64,000 bases of DNA, from positions 248,001 to 312,000 of the forward strand of contig JAHDCU010000004.1 of NCBI GenBank assembly GCA_020629715.1, written 5' to 3'. The notes below the pieces were generated by a model. That model saw only the letters and a list, made by a program, of their open reading frames with translations. It was not told the origin of the DNA and made no database searches. This document shows, piece by piece, positions 8,653 to 17,607 of this stretch; the first letter of the stretch is position 1; each line of letters begins with the position of its first letter. This DNA is from Saprospiraceae bacterium (lineage in GTDB: Bacteria; Bacteroidota; Bacteroidia; Chitinophagales; Saprospiraceae). The position numbers were made by a program, and so were the translations under genes.

Positions 8653-9025
8653 AATATTTAGTTTCAATGAAAAAATGCGGTTGAACCGCGATTACGACCT
8701 GATATACGAGCAAGAAGATCCACTCGGATTTATTAAATCACATTTTTTTCAAAAAAAAATATAGATATTCCACTTATATCAACATATTTTATTGATTATC
8801 AATAATTTACATAACTTCTGACAGCAAAAAAAAATACGACTTCGAGCTTGATAGCAATAAACCATTAGTCTTACATCCTATTTTCGTGAGTAATTCTGGC
8901 GGTTTTATTTTAATCTTGAGTATGCCTACTCGATGTAGGACTTACTATTATTCTTATACTAAGGAACTCTTGTAGTTTTATACCTTAGTTATGATATAGG
9001 AACGGTCTGCAAGCCGTAGGACAGA
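8653..9025. other. intergenic region between pfkA and the DUF4331 operon
   Basis: No coding frame is supportable here. Immediately upstream of the DUF4331 ATG, on the minus strand, is a short perfect inverted repeat GCGGTTCAACCGC (about 8677-8689) followed by ATTTTTTC. This could be a small 5'-leader hairpin or attenuator. Further right, CTAAGG ... CCTTAG (8961-8989) forms a 6-7 bp stem with a loop of about 18 nt and no T-run. It may be the 3' end structure of the pfkA transcript, but this is weak. Confidence 0.35.
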
Positions 9026-10126
9026 CTATTTATCCCCAAATGAAATTCCAATAGATCGGGCTGTATTAATCAAGTAATGATCTGTATCCACATGATTATA
9101 TGATTCAGTAGCCTCTTTAAGCGATACATGAGTAAGATGATTATTTTTGAAAGACACCATCTGTCCAAACTGTTGGTTTTGTACTAATTCAAAGGCTTTG
9201 ACCCCCATGGATGTAGCTAGTATACGATCAAAGGCAACTGGAGTACCTCCACGTTGAATATGCCCTAAAGTAGTTGTTCTTATTTGTGCTTGGCAACCCA
9301 TCGCTTCTAATGTAGACCTGAGATAATTGCCCACTCCTCCGAGTTTTTTGTGAGGATCGCCTTGATCAATAGCTTTCTCTCCAATACTTTCTTTATCCTT
9401 CTCAAAGGCCCCCTCTGCCACCACTAGATTGACAAAGCCTTTTCCATTTTTATATCTTTTATTGATTCGTTTGAGGACTTCATCCATATCAAATGGGATC
9501 TCCGGGATCAAACATATCTCAGCGCCGCCCGATATTGCCGTATGCAGAGCTATCCATCCAGCGTCGCGACCCATCACTTCCATAATCATCACACGATGAT
9601 GCGACTCTGCCGTTGTTACGAGTTTATCAAAGCAATCACTTGCAATTTGCACTGCAGTAGAAAAACCGAAAGTCAGATCTGTAGCTGAAAGATCATTATC
9701 AATTGTCTTGGGTACTCCGATGATATTGAGTCCCTTCTCGTGTAGTGCTTGAGATATTTTTTGACTCCCATCTCCACCGATATTTATGACAGCGTCAAAT
9801 CCCAAATCATTGATCTTATCCACGAGATTTTGTGAAATATCTTTAGTAGTCCAACTACCATCTGGCTTTTGTATTGGAAAATCGAGTGGATTTCCTTTGT
9901 TAGTCGTCTGTAAGATTGTACCTCCTTTCACATGTATCCCTCCTGTTTTTTTCTTCGTCAATTTGACGATCTCAATAGGATCATTGATAACGCCATTAAA
10001 TGCCTCTATTGAACCGTAGCATTCCCATTTTTTGGTTTTAAGCGCTGCACGTACTGTTGCTCTTATGACTGCATTGAGACCTGGACAATCTCCTCCACCG
10101 GTTAGTATTAAAAGCTTTTTTTTCAT
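9026..10126 (-). CDS. pfkA: 6-phosphofructokinase (group III / mixed type)
   Basis: This 366-residue enzyme phosphorylates fructose 6-phosphate in glycolysis. Motifs visible are: the nucleotide-binding GGGDCPGLNAVIRA (10-23), GGDGSQ (117-122), the catalytic loop PKTIDND (139-145, Asp143 as base), the substrate-binding MGRDAGW (185-191) and the late GHIQRGG block. Residue pattern: Gly120 in GGDG is the ATP-type residue, whereas Lys140 in PKTIDND is the residue found in PPi-dependent enzymes (E. coli PfkA has Gly there). This combination is typical of group III 'mixed' PFKs, so the phosphoryl donor cannot be assigned with certainty. It is monocistronic on the minus strand, 177 bp downstream of gene A and behind A's terminator. 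Confidence 0.93.
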   Translation of the reverse strand: MKKKLLILTGGGDCPGLNAVIRATVRAALKTKKWECYGSIEAFNGVINDPIEIVKLTKKKTGGIHVKGGTILQTTNKGNPLDFPIQKPDGSWTTKDISQNLVDKINDLGFDAVINIGGDGSQKISQALHEKGLNIIGVPKTIDNDLSATDLTFGFSTAVQIASDCFDKLVTTAESHHRVMIMEVMGRDAGWIALHTAISGGAEICLIPEIPFDMDEVLKRINKRYKNGKGFVNLVVAEGAFEKDKESIGEKAIDQGDPHKKLGGVGNYLRSTLEAMGCQAQIRTTTLGHIQRGGTPVAFDRILATSMGVKAFELVQNQQFGQMVSFKNNHLTHVSLKEATESYNHVDTDHYLINTARSIGISFGDK

Positions 10127-10182
10127 GACGATCTAATTATTTCGTGAAGTTAAAGTATTATTCGAAATCTAATTAAATGCTC

Positions 10183-10222
10183 AAAAAAGAAAGCCGCTCC
10201 GCCAAAGGCGAAAACGGCTTTC
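10183..10222 (-). terminator. intrinsic terminator of gene A
   Basis: On the minus strand GAAAGCCG (10215-10222) pairs with CGGCTTTC (10189-10196), with a second GCC/GGC stack inside, followed by six T (10183-10188). It is nearly identical to the terminator behind gene C (30296-30335). Confidence 0.9.
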
Positions 10223-10227
10223 ATAAA

Positions 10228-10283
10228 ATACTAGTGATGTTTCTTTACCGATTACCGATGAATTGCTTTTCATCAATTATCGG
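10228..10283 (-). promoter_or_regulatory. conserved 3' UTR element of gene A (hairpin plus 15-nt box)
   Basis: On the minus strand, 20 nt after the stop codon, a 36-nt imperfect hairpin (10248-10283) has two 15-nt arms with one mismatch and two G-U pairs around a 6-nt loop. Five nt later comes the box AAACATCACTAGTAT (10228-10242), then 5 nt, then the terminator. The same order and spacing recur behind genes B and C. Confidence 0.7.
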
Positions 10284-10303
10284 ATATATATTCTATTTTT
10301 TAA

Positions 10304-13300
10304 TTATTCATTCTTCTGTATGGTAATCCCACCGCAATCCTTGGTCGGACAAGGGAAAACAGAATCACAATTTTCGGGTGCTTGTACCACCAAAGTCTGG
10401 TTACAGCTTGGCTCTGTAGCATCTTCTACAGTAATGGTATAAGTATTGCCACTACCAGCTGTACCCAGACCTAACATAAAAAAGCCAGGGCTTCCGATCG
10501 TGCCGCTTGATGGGGTAATTGTCGTGCCGCCATCTACACTCAATGTAAATGTACTACCTGTGCCAGACACAAAAATTCCAACTTGTACTCTGTCATCGCT
10601 CGGATTCTCTGGTGTAGCATTATCTACGCATTGGTTGCTCGTCATGGAGATGGCGTCTATTTCACAAACAGGTGCACATTGAATCGTTGATGTAGTGATA
10701 GTCTGATCCACAAAACAGTCATTACTACCATTGAATATCCTAACTGTATATTCCGTACCATGCATTAAATTTTCAAAAGATCCCGATACACTAGATAAAT
10801 CAAGGTTAGTGGCTCCACCATAGTCAGGACCTGAGTACGTATTACCTATACTTATCCCTGTTTGGTCAGCATTAGATACACCAGATATATCTATGCTCCC
10901 ATCGTTGTTAGGAGTGCCATCTGTACAAGTACCTTCCGCCGGAGTAAGTGTTACTTCTGGGACCTCTGTGCAAACTTCTAATTCTATTCTAAAAGCATCA
11001 CATTGTTGAGCTCCAGATGCTGGCGTAGTTTTCTCAAGTACATAAGTACCGCATCCACTACCATTTATTTCTATGCTAAGACTACAGTCATTGAAAGTTT
11101 GATTGGTATTTGCAGATTCCACAGACCACATGCCCTCACATAAAAGACCGTCGCCACAATCAAAAAGTTCTTGTAAGAAGACAACTTCTCCATTTCCTTT
11201 ACTACATACTGTAGCGTCGAGCTCTAATAAGGTTTGATTAGGGCAGCACTCTTTGACAATTCCTATTGCTTTGGATTGTGAACCTCCGCCATTAGGAGGA
11301 TTGGGGAAACCTGTACCTACATAATTTAAGTCTGTGTCAAACATGGATATACAGTCCTTTGTTGGGCTACCTGTATAATTTGAAGTATAGAGCATCTGTT
11401 GCTCCTCACTAAATGTTATGCCTATGAAACTTCCCCAAGGAATTGTAGGACCAGAAGGACCAACAACACCTAATTGATTTCCATTTTGATCAAATTTATA
11501 GATATAGGAACCATCACCTAGATTACTGGAGATGACGTAAAAAGCCCCATTATTTGAACTTACTATTCCAAAAAGATCAAAAGCTGGATTTATATCAAGC
11601 AATGGATCTATACAAAGGTTTCCAGCTAGGGACTGCTCATGTTCTTCCATTGTCCATACCCATACTTCATTGCCACCTCCACGAGAAGTAGCATAGAACA
11701 TTTCGGTTACTGGATTATAATGCAATCCCCACAAATTGGTTCCACCTGCATTATTGAGACATACTTGCCCAATTGATTCTTGAGTACAAATATCCCGCCC
11801 CGTAGGTCCTCCATTTGAATTATTGTATATCGTATTTCCTATACTAAATATATTTTGAGCTAGACTAGGATGAATTATTGCAAACTCTGAAGCTGGAAAA
11901 ATTTCACCATCACAAGTCAATTTTCTGATACTGCCTCCTGGAGAACCTGTAGTACTGATATACAAAAATCCATTAATATCCGTCCCTAGACCGTGAGGAC
12001 TAGGTAATTCTGTGGAGTTATCTCCAGGATACCATGGACGATCATTGTTAGCCCCTCCAAATATTTCTGATAACGTCCCGTCACTTTGGACTTGTAGTTT
12101 ATGCACTGAACCTGCAAAAGGCTCATTTAGATATATGTATTCTGTACAACTACAGTTACCCGTAGGGCAATTCGCATCATAGGTCACCGTTACACAATCA
12201 CTAGTCAACTGGCAATTGCCTGAAGAACAAGTTCCTGTTTCTGTTACTACCGCTCGATAATACGTCGTCTCGGTAATAGCAGATGGAGTATATGTACTCG
12301 ATGTCGCTCCTGCTATATCGGTAAAACCATCATTACAGGATGTAGTGCTGCTCTGCCATTGAATATTTGATGATGAACTCGTCACTGAGATAGTATTTGG
12401 AGTCTCTGTACCACATACTGTCTGATCACCTAACACAGTTATATCACCTGGAGTGAATATTTCTACATTATAAGTCAAGTTGTAAGTACCACATTGGGCA
12501 TTGCTTCCCATTTTGGTAAAGCTAGCACAAGTCGATGCACTATTGATCACTATTGACTGATCGCAATCGTCATAGGTAATACCTGTATTACCTGGATCAG
12601 GTACCCATGCCGCACCACATACGACTCCATCACATGGGAATATTTCATTTAGGAATATCTGATCACCTAATGTTGCTTCGCAATAGACTTGGTCTATGGT
12701 TTGCGTTCTTGGGGTAGGACAACATTCTTTATTAATTGCAATTCCTTTGGCTACTGATGTATTATTTGTAAAAGGTACTGCCGCACCTAAATAATTTAAA
12801 TCGGTATCAAATAGAGCTACACAATCATCTGTAGGAGAACTAGTAGAAACAAATAATCTATCACTAGTTTCACTATAAATAATACCTATTGCATCGAAAA
12901 AACCTCGGTTATCATTATCGGTTTCACCAGGATAAGTATTTCCTTGCTCTATATCCCATGGACTCATAGCCAAAAGCACTCCCGAGGGACTATATTTTAA
13001 TATTCTGCCACTACCTTGAGGCACTGACTCTTGATTAAATCGATCATTATTCACAACGTAAATATTTCCATCGAGGTCTATTGCGATACCATTTAAAGCA
13101 CTTATAGGTAAATTGCTGCTCCCTGTTGAGACAGGACCGTTAGCGGATATTAAAGGAGTTATCACCGATCCATATGGTGTAGTCAATACATCAAATTTAT
13201 AAATCTCATTAGAATCATTACGCCACGAATCTGCAATATATATTGTCGATTCATGTATGGTCATACCCCATGAAGATCCAGAATCATTACTTAAATCATA

Positions 13301-13765
13301 TGATCCTAGTAATGTGCCATCGCACAAATCATATGCTTGGACAGCAGGTATATCATAATTATATAGATATAACGTATTTTGATAACTTACCATATTCCAC
13401 GTCCCTCGATTAATCACAAAAGCGTTGCTTGCCCCTGATTCTGAAAAAAGATTAGCATCACAATCTAGTCTTCTAATATCTCCAAATGCCGTCTCTCCAA
13501 TGTAAAGAAATCCATTTAAATCAGATACCAATCCATGTGGAGAGCTCATTTCTGATACACCCGAACCTGGATACCAAGTATTACCCCCATTCAATATTTC
13601 TGTAAGTGAACCGTCAGTACTTACATCGAATTTATGAACAGAGCCACCATTTGATACTTCATTTAAATAAATATACTCAGTACAATCGCATTGAGCATCT
13701 GATATATTATGAATGCATAAACATGATAATAAAATCAAAAATCTATAGATATATAAGTCTTTCAT
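10304..13765 (-). CDS. large secreted protein A with two propeller-like modules and the QKNE C-terminal domain
   Basis: The product has 1,153 residues from the ATG at 13765 (a GTG one codon earlier is less likely). Signal peptide about 1-25 (FLILLSCLCIHNISDAQ). The order is: propeller-like module 1 (about 26-345, opening DCTEYIYLNEVSNGG, with PHGLVSDLNGFLYIGE strands like NHL/SMP-30 repeats); a Cys-rich ECCP module (about 345-450); an Ig-like segment (about 445-535); propeller module 2 (about 540-860); a second ECCP module; one EGTC...NDCF module (about 957-1053); and the C-terminal domain ending CPTKDCGGITIQKNE. There is no type A T9SS motif. It is likely a surface or extracellular protein. 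It has paralogues at 18703-25947 and 30417-34844. The function of none of these is known to me. Confidence 0.8.
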   Translation of the reverse strand: MKDLYIYRFLILLSCLCIHNISDAQCDCTEYIYLNEVSNGGSVHKFDVSTDGSLTEILNGGNTWYPGSGVSEMSSPHGLVSDLNGFLYIGETAFGDIRRLDCDANLFSESGASNAFVINRGTWNMVSYQNTLYLYNYDIPAVQAYDLCDGTLLGSYDLSNDSGSSWGMTIHESTIYIADSWRNDSNEIYKFDVLTTPYGSVITPLISANGPVSTGSSNLPISALNGIAIDLDGNIYVVNNDRFNQESVPQGSGRILKYSPSGVLLAMSPWDIEQGNTYPGETDNDNRGFFDAIGIIYSETSDRLFVSTSSPTDDCVALFDTDLNYLGAAVPFTNNTSVAKGIAINKECCPTPRTQTIDQVYCEATLGDQIFLNEIFPCDGVVCGAAWVPDPGNTGITYDDCDQSIVINSASTCASFTKMGSNAQCGTYNLTYNVEIFTPGDITVLGDQTVCGTETPNTISVTSSSSNIQWQSSTTSCNDGFTDIAGATSSTYTPSAITETTYYRAVVTETGTCSSGNCQLTSDCVTVTYDANCPTGNCSCTEYIYLNEPFAGSVHKLQVQSDGTLSEIFGGANNDRPWYPGDNSTELPSPHGLGTDINGFLYISTTGSPGGSIRKLTCDGEIFPASEFAIIHPSLAQNIFSIGNTIYNNSNGGPTGRDICTQESIGQVCLNNAGGTNLWGLHYNPVTEMFYATSRGGGNEVWVWTMEEHEQSLAGNLCIDPLLDINPAFDLFGIVSSNNGAFYVISSNLGDGSYIYKFDQNGNQLGVVGPSGPTIPWGSFIGITFSEEQQMLYTSNYTGSPTKDCISMFDTDLNYVGTGFPNPPNGGGSQSKAIGIVKECCPNQTLLELDATVCSKGNGEVVFLQELFDCGDGLLCEGMWSVESANTNQTFNDCSLSIEINGSGCGTYVLEKTTPASGAQQCDAFRIELEVCTEVPEVTLTPAEGTCTDGTPNNDGSIDISGVSNADQTGISIGNTYSGPDYGGATNLDLSSVSGSFENLMHGTEYTVRIFNGSNDCFVDQTITTSTIQCAPVCEIDAISMTSNQCVDNATPENPSDDRVQVGIFVSGTGSTFTLSVDGGTTITPSSGTIGSPGFFMLGLGTAGSGNTYTITVEDATEPSCNQTLVVQAPENCDSVFPCPTKDCGGITIQKNE

Positions 13766-13793
13766 CACTAGAAAATCTAAAGGTGAATAAAAA

Positions 13794-13801
13794 CAAATAT
13801 A
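13794..13801 (-). promoter_or_regulatory. candidate -7 promoter element for gene A
   Basis: On the minus strand TATATTTG matches the Bacteroidota -7 consensus TAnnTTTG perfectly. It lies 28 bp before the ATG at 13765, so the leader would be about 20 nt. No clear -33 TTG is visible at the expected distance. Confidence 0.4.
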
Positions 13802-14112
13802 TTAGCGATAATTATAATATGATTGGGGTTGATGCTTATTTGGGCTTTTGTGGTATTTTATGTGTAATGGACTATGTTTTTTATGTATTAAATGTTTCTC
13901 TTTTACTGAAACATCATTTCTATCTTACGCTGTCTGAACTCTATCTCTTTATACATCTATCTACATTAAAATAATTTAAGTGACAGATTAATAAAAAATG
14001 GTGTTATACAGAGAGCGTTAATCCAAGAACAAAAAAACTACCGACCACCACGCTCAAAAAGCTCCCCAAGGCCATATAAGTTCATTTTCATTCATTTTGC
14101 AGTTTACATTAA

Positions 14113-14120
14113 TACCTTTG
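14113..14120 (+). promoter_or_regulatory. candidate -7 promoter element for the subtilase gene
   Basis: TACCTTTG is a perfect TAnnTTTG match about 94 bp before the ATG at 14214. A TTTG occurs about 13 bp upstream, shorter than the usual spacing to a -33 element, so this is only a candidate. Confidence 0.4.
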
Positions 14121-14213
14121 AATCATACACCCATAATTTATTCACTGTAAGCGACTTCTATACATTTTTCTGATGGTAGCTCTAAGTCGTTTACCTCTAT
14201 TAAAATTTATCAT

Positions 14214-17200
14214 ATGCAAAAAGTTAGAATTTTTTGCTTGACGATCTTGGTGTTGCTAGCATTTACAACAACAGGGATACAAGCTCAGACCACATCACAG
14301 AAGCAAACAATCATACAAAAGTATGATTTGCAGAAGCTCAAAGAAATCGAAGAAACATTCAAAAAACAATTTCTTCAGAATCGTATCGATTTAGAATCCA
14401 GAGCAAAATCTTTGGACTATGATTTGACGATAACGGATTTAGACGGAAAGGTTTCTGTTTTGCAGGGAATCACTCCTGATAATGTTCCTATTTATTATAC
14501 TACTCATAATGTTGCTGCTGCAAGATCTACAAGAACAAACCATCTTAATATTGGAGGGACACTTGGGCTTAATCTAGAAGGAGATAATATGACATTAGGT
14601 GTATGGGACGCAGGTCATGGAAATGTTGCTCATCAAGAATATGATGGTGCAGGGGGACAAAATAGATATCGCTTGGCTGACTCAAACCAACCCACTGGAA
14701 CAAATGCGTTTTTTAATCTTCATGCAGCACATGTGGCAGGAAGTATTATGGCTTCTGGTGTAAATGCCGGGGCACGAGGTATGGCATCCCATTGTGATAT
14801 CGATGCTTTTGACTGGGCCAATGATTTGGCTGAGGTAACAAATGCAGCTGCTAATGGATTACTTATTTCCAATCATTCTTATGGTTTCGTTGCCGATAAT
14901 ACACCAGCATGGTATTTTGGTGCATATGATTTTTACTCACAAGCCTGGGATGATATCGCATTTAATGCTCCTTTTTATCTTACCGTCCTTTCTGCAGGAA
15001 ATCTAGGAACCAATAACACAGTAAATAGTCAACCTTTAAATGGAAATGCTAATTTTGATAAACTCGGCGGTTTTGGAACGTCCAAAAATACTTTAGTAGT
15101 AGCCAATGCTCAAGATGTTCAGGTAAATGGTGATGGAGAGATTATTGGTTCAATTGTTATAAATAATTCATCAAGTCAAGGCCCTACAGATGACTTAAGA
15201 ATAAAACCTGACATCACCGGTAATGGTACAACTGTTAGATCAACATCGACCGGTACAAATAACTACATTACAATGACAGGCACTTCCATGGCAAGCTCTA
15301 ATGTGTCAGGAAGCTTACTGCTTTTGCAAGAACATTATAACAACACAAATGGAGAATTCATGCGGGCAGCGACGCTTAAAGGTCTTGCCCTTCATACGGC
15401 CGATGATGCAGGTATGGAAGGCCCAGATGCCATTTTTGGTTGGGGCTTGATGAATGCGAAGAGAGCTGCTGAAGTAATAACAAATGAGGCAAATGGAGAC
15501 TCTTGGATAAATCAACTTACTTTAAATGATGGCCAAACCCAAAGCTTTACCGTGACTGCCTCTGGATCAGAAGATCTCATTGCCTCTATCTCTTGGACAG
15601 ATCGTCCTGGAACATTTGTTTGGAATTTGAACTCTGATGAAGCTGTTTTAGTAAATGATTTGGATATTAGAATTACCAAAAACAGTACTACATCATTTCC
15701 GTATGCTTTAACAGATGTCGATCAAAATGCTCAAAAGGATAACACAGTCGATCCTTATGAACGTATTGATATTAAAAATGCAAGTGGAGAATATACCATT
15801 ACCGTTACGCATAAAGGCACATTGGTTGGTGGAAATCAAAATTTCTCATTAATAGTAACCGGAGTCACAGATGACCCACCTTTGGAAAATATCGCATTAA
15901 ACAAACCGACGGCTCAGTCTAGTACATCTCATGGAGGAGTTTCTTCCCGTGCCGTAGATGGAAATACTTCAGGAAGTTACCAAGCTTCATCAGTTACTCA
16001 TACCGATATGGAACAAGGCTGGTGGAGAGTTGATCTCGGGGATGTATATGACATCTCTGAAATTAATGTTTACAATAGAACTGATTGCTGCTCCGACCGT
16101 ATCGTTGGTGCTAATGTATATGTTGGACTAATAGAAAGTACAAATCCTAATGATTATACTGAAATAGCACCTTTGCAAAATTTATCAGTTCAATCATTTA
16201 GTCCAAATAATGTACAAGGAAGGTATGTATTTATAAGAAGGACAAACGTTGGAATCATCAGCCTCGCGGAGGTGGAAGTATTTGGTGCTCTTACTCCGCC
16301 ACCGCCACCCAATGAGAATATCGCATTAAACAAACCGACGGCTCAGTCTAGTACTTCTCATGGAGGAGTTTCTTCCCGTGCCGTAGATGGAAATACTTCA
16401 GGAAGTTACCAAGCTTCATCAGTTACTCATACCGATATGGAACAAGGCTGGTGGAGAGTTGATCTCGGGGATGTATATGACATCTCTGAAATTAATGTTT
16501 ACAATAGAACTGATTGCTGCTCCGACCGTATCGTTGGTGCTAATGTATATGTTGGACTAATAGAAAGTACAAATCCTAATGATTATACTGAAATAGCACC
16601 TTTGCAAAATTTATCAGTTCAATCATTTAGTCCAAATAATGTACAAGGAAGGTATGTATTTATAAGAAGGACAAACGTTGGAATCATCAGCCTCGCGGAG
16701 GTGGAAGTATTTGGTGCTCTTACTCCGCCACCGCCACCCAATGAGAATATCGCATTAAACAAACCGACGGCTCAGTCTAGTACTTCTCATGGAGGAGTTT
16801 CTTCCCGTGCCGTAGATGGAAATACTTCAGGAAGTTACCAAGCTTCATCAGTTACTCATACCGATATGGAACAAGGCTGGTGGAGAGTTGATCTCGGGGA
16901 TGTATATGACATCTCTGAAATTAATGTTTACAATAGAACTGATTGCTGCTCCGACCGTATCGTTGGTGCTAATGTATATGTTGGACTAATAGAAAGTACA
17001 AATCCTAATGATTATACTGAAATAGCACCTTTGCAAAATTTATCAGTTCAATCATTTAGTCCAAATAATGTGCAAGGAAGATATGTATTCATAAAGAGGA
17101 CAAATACAGGAGTTCTTAGTCTTGCGGAGGTGGAAGTATTTGGTGTACCTAATTTCACTTACCAAAGTAATCTGACAGTTTATGGTCAGGGGAATACTAC

Positions 17201-17453
17201 AGATTTAGAAAATAAAATATCTGTAAAAGTTTATCCAAATCCCTTGGCTTCTGATAAGTTAAATATAAACGTAAAAGGAGCTGTTCCTAGTTATATATAC
17301 ATAGTCAACCTATCACTAGGACGAATGGTATATGAAAATTATTTTGAGGAAGGAGTAATTGATGTGTCAACTCTACCGTCTGGACTATACTCAGTAAATG
17401 TTCGTATGGCAGATGGAGACATTATTACAAAGAAGTTGGTGATTAGGCGATAA
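14214..17453 (+). CDS. secreted S8 subtilisin-like peptidase with three tandem discoidin-like domains and T9SS sorting domain
   Basis: This 1,079-residue exported protease has a signal peptide about 1-25 (FCLTILVLLAFTTTGIQAQ) and a short pro-region. The S8 catalytic domain has Asp131 in GVWDAGHG, His about 172 in LHAAHVAGS, and Ser358 in GTSMASS; the oxyanion Asn is probably in the SAGNLG segment (about 261). A proprotein-convertase-like beta domain follows (about 430-550). Then come three F5/8-type-C (fucolectin-like) domains of 143 residues each (about 558-978), joined by TPPPPPNE linkers. The type A T9SS C-terminal domain (VKVYPNPLASD to KKLVIRR, about 1002-1079) predicts export across the outer membrane and surface attachment. 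The discoidin-like domains probably bind glycans; the target is unknown. Confidence 0.93.
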   Translation: MQKVRIFCLTILVLLAFTTTGIQAQTTSQKQTIIQKYDLQKLKEIEETFKKQFLQNRIDLESRAKSLDYDLTITDLDGKVSVLQGITPDNVPIYYTTHNVAAARSTRTNHLNIGGTLGLNLEGDNMTLGVWDAGHGNVAHQEYDGAGGQNRYRLADSNQPTGTNAFFNLHAAHVAGSIMASGVNAGARGMASHCDIDAFDWANDLAEVTNAAANGLLISNHSYGFVADNTPAWYFGAYDFYSQAWDDIAFNAPFYLTVLSAGNLGTNNTVNSQPLNGNANFDKLGGFGTSKNTLVVANAQDVQVNGDGEIIGSIVINNSSSQGPTDDLRIKPDITGNGTTVRSTSTGTNNYITMTGTSMASSNVSGSLLLLQEHYNNTNGEFMRAATLKGLALHTADDAGMEGPDAIFGWGLMNAKRAAEVITNEANGDSWINQLTLNDGQTQSFTVTASGSEDLIASISWTDRPGTFVWNLNSDEAVLVNDLDIRITKNSTTSFPYALTDVDQNAQKDNTVDPYERIDIKNASGEYTITVTHKGTLVGGNQNFSLIVTGVTDDPPLENIALNKPTAQSSTSHGGVSSRAVDGNTSGSYQASSVTHTDMEQGWWRVDLGDVYDISEINVYNRTDCCSDRIVGANVYVGLIESTNPNDYTEIAPLQNLSVQSFSPNNVQGRYVFIRRTNVGIISLAEVEVFGALTPPPPPNENIALNKPTAQSSTSHGGVSSRAVDGNTSGSYQASSVTHTDMEQGWWRVDLGDVYDISEINVYNRTDCCSDRIVGANVYVGLIESTNPNDYTEIAPLQNLSVQSFSPNNVQGRYVFIRRTNVGIISLAEVEVFGALTPPPPPNENIALNKPTAQSSTSHGGVSSRAVDGNTSGSYQASSVTHTDMEQGWWRVDLGDVYDISEINVYNRTDCCSDRIVGANVYVGLIESTNPNDYTEIAPLQNLSVQSFSPNNVQGRYVFIKRTNTGVLSLAEVEVFGVPNFTYQSNLTVYGQGNTTDLENKISVKVYPNPLASDKLNINVKGAVPSYIYIVNLSLGRMVYENYFEEGVIDVSTLPSGLYSVNVRMADGDIITKKLVIRR
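15888..17145 (+). repeat. three tandem 429-bp repeats encoding discoidin-like domains
   Basis: Unit starts are at 15888, 16317 and 16746 (period exactly 429 bp = 143 codons). Copies 1 and 2 differ by about one base over the unit (ACATCT versus ACTTCT near the start). Copy 3 is the same until about 17070 and then carries several substitutions. Synonymous sites are also identical, so the duplications are recent or the copies are homogenised. Confidence 0.95.
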
Positions 17454-17476
17454 TTTTTCAATTGATCAAAGTTATA

Positions 17477-17506
17477 AGAGACTGTCCAATTTATTGGATG
17501 GTCTCT
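17477..17506 (+). terminator. probable terminator of the subtilase gene
   Basis: AGAGAC-TG-TCCAA and TTGGA-TG-GTCTCT form a two-part stem around a 4-nt loop (17477-17506), 24 bp after the stop codon and followed by TTTACG. The T-run is short, so efficiency is uncertain. Confidence 0.6.
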
Positions 17507-17607
17507 TTACGTATAATTATTCATTTTATTGAATGCTAAAACAAAAATCCTTTATTTTTATTCGACTAGTTAACAAAATCTTGTAGTTTAATTTCCATCT
17601 AAGAATG

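Larger units (their letters stand above)
10183..10396 (-). repeat. 214-bp 3'-end block, copy 1 (shared with 30296-30509)
   Basis: This block contains the terminator, the 3' UTR and the last roughly 30 codons of gene A. Compared base by base with 30296-30509 behind and in gene C it shows only two substitutions (near 10211 and 10363). Beyond 10396 the two genes diverge abruptly to about the level seen elsewhere between the paralogues. This suggests gene conversion or a recently copied 3' end. Confidence 0.85.
13766..14213. other. divergent intergenic region between gene A and the subtilase gene
   Basis: This 448-bp stretch contains no convincing coding frame. It must hold the promoters of both flanking genes; candidate -7 elements are listed separately. 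The segment 14030-14080 is locally more GC-rich (ACCGACCACCACGCTC) with no recognised structure. Confidence 0.5.

Noticed and set aside
8673-8690. Inverted repeat upstream of the DUF4331 operon as an intrinsic terminator of pfkA
   Set aside because: pfkA is transcribed on the minus strand and ends at 9026, over 330 bp away. The stem is only about 5-6 bp with a tiny loop and lies directly before a start codon, so a leader structure is more plausible.
15888-17145. Regular 429-bp repeats as a CRISPR-like or non-coding array
   Set aside because: The repeats are in frame, encode a complete discoidin-like domain each and have no unique spacers.
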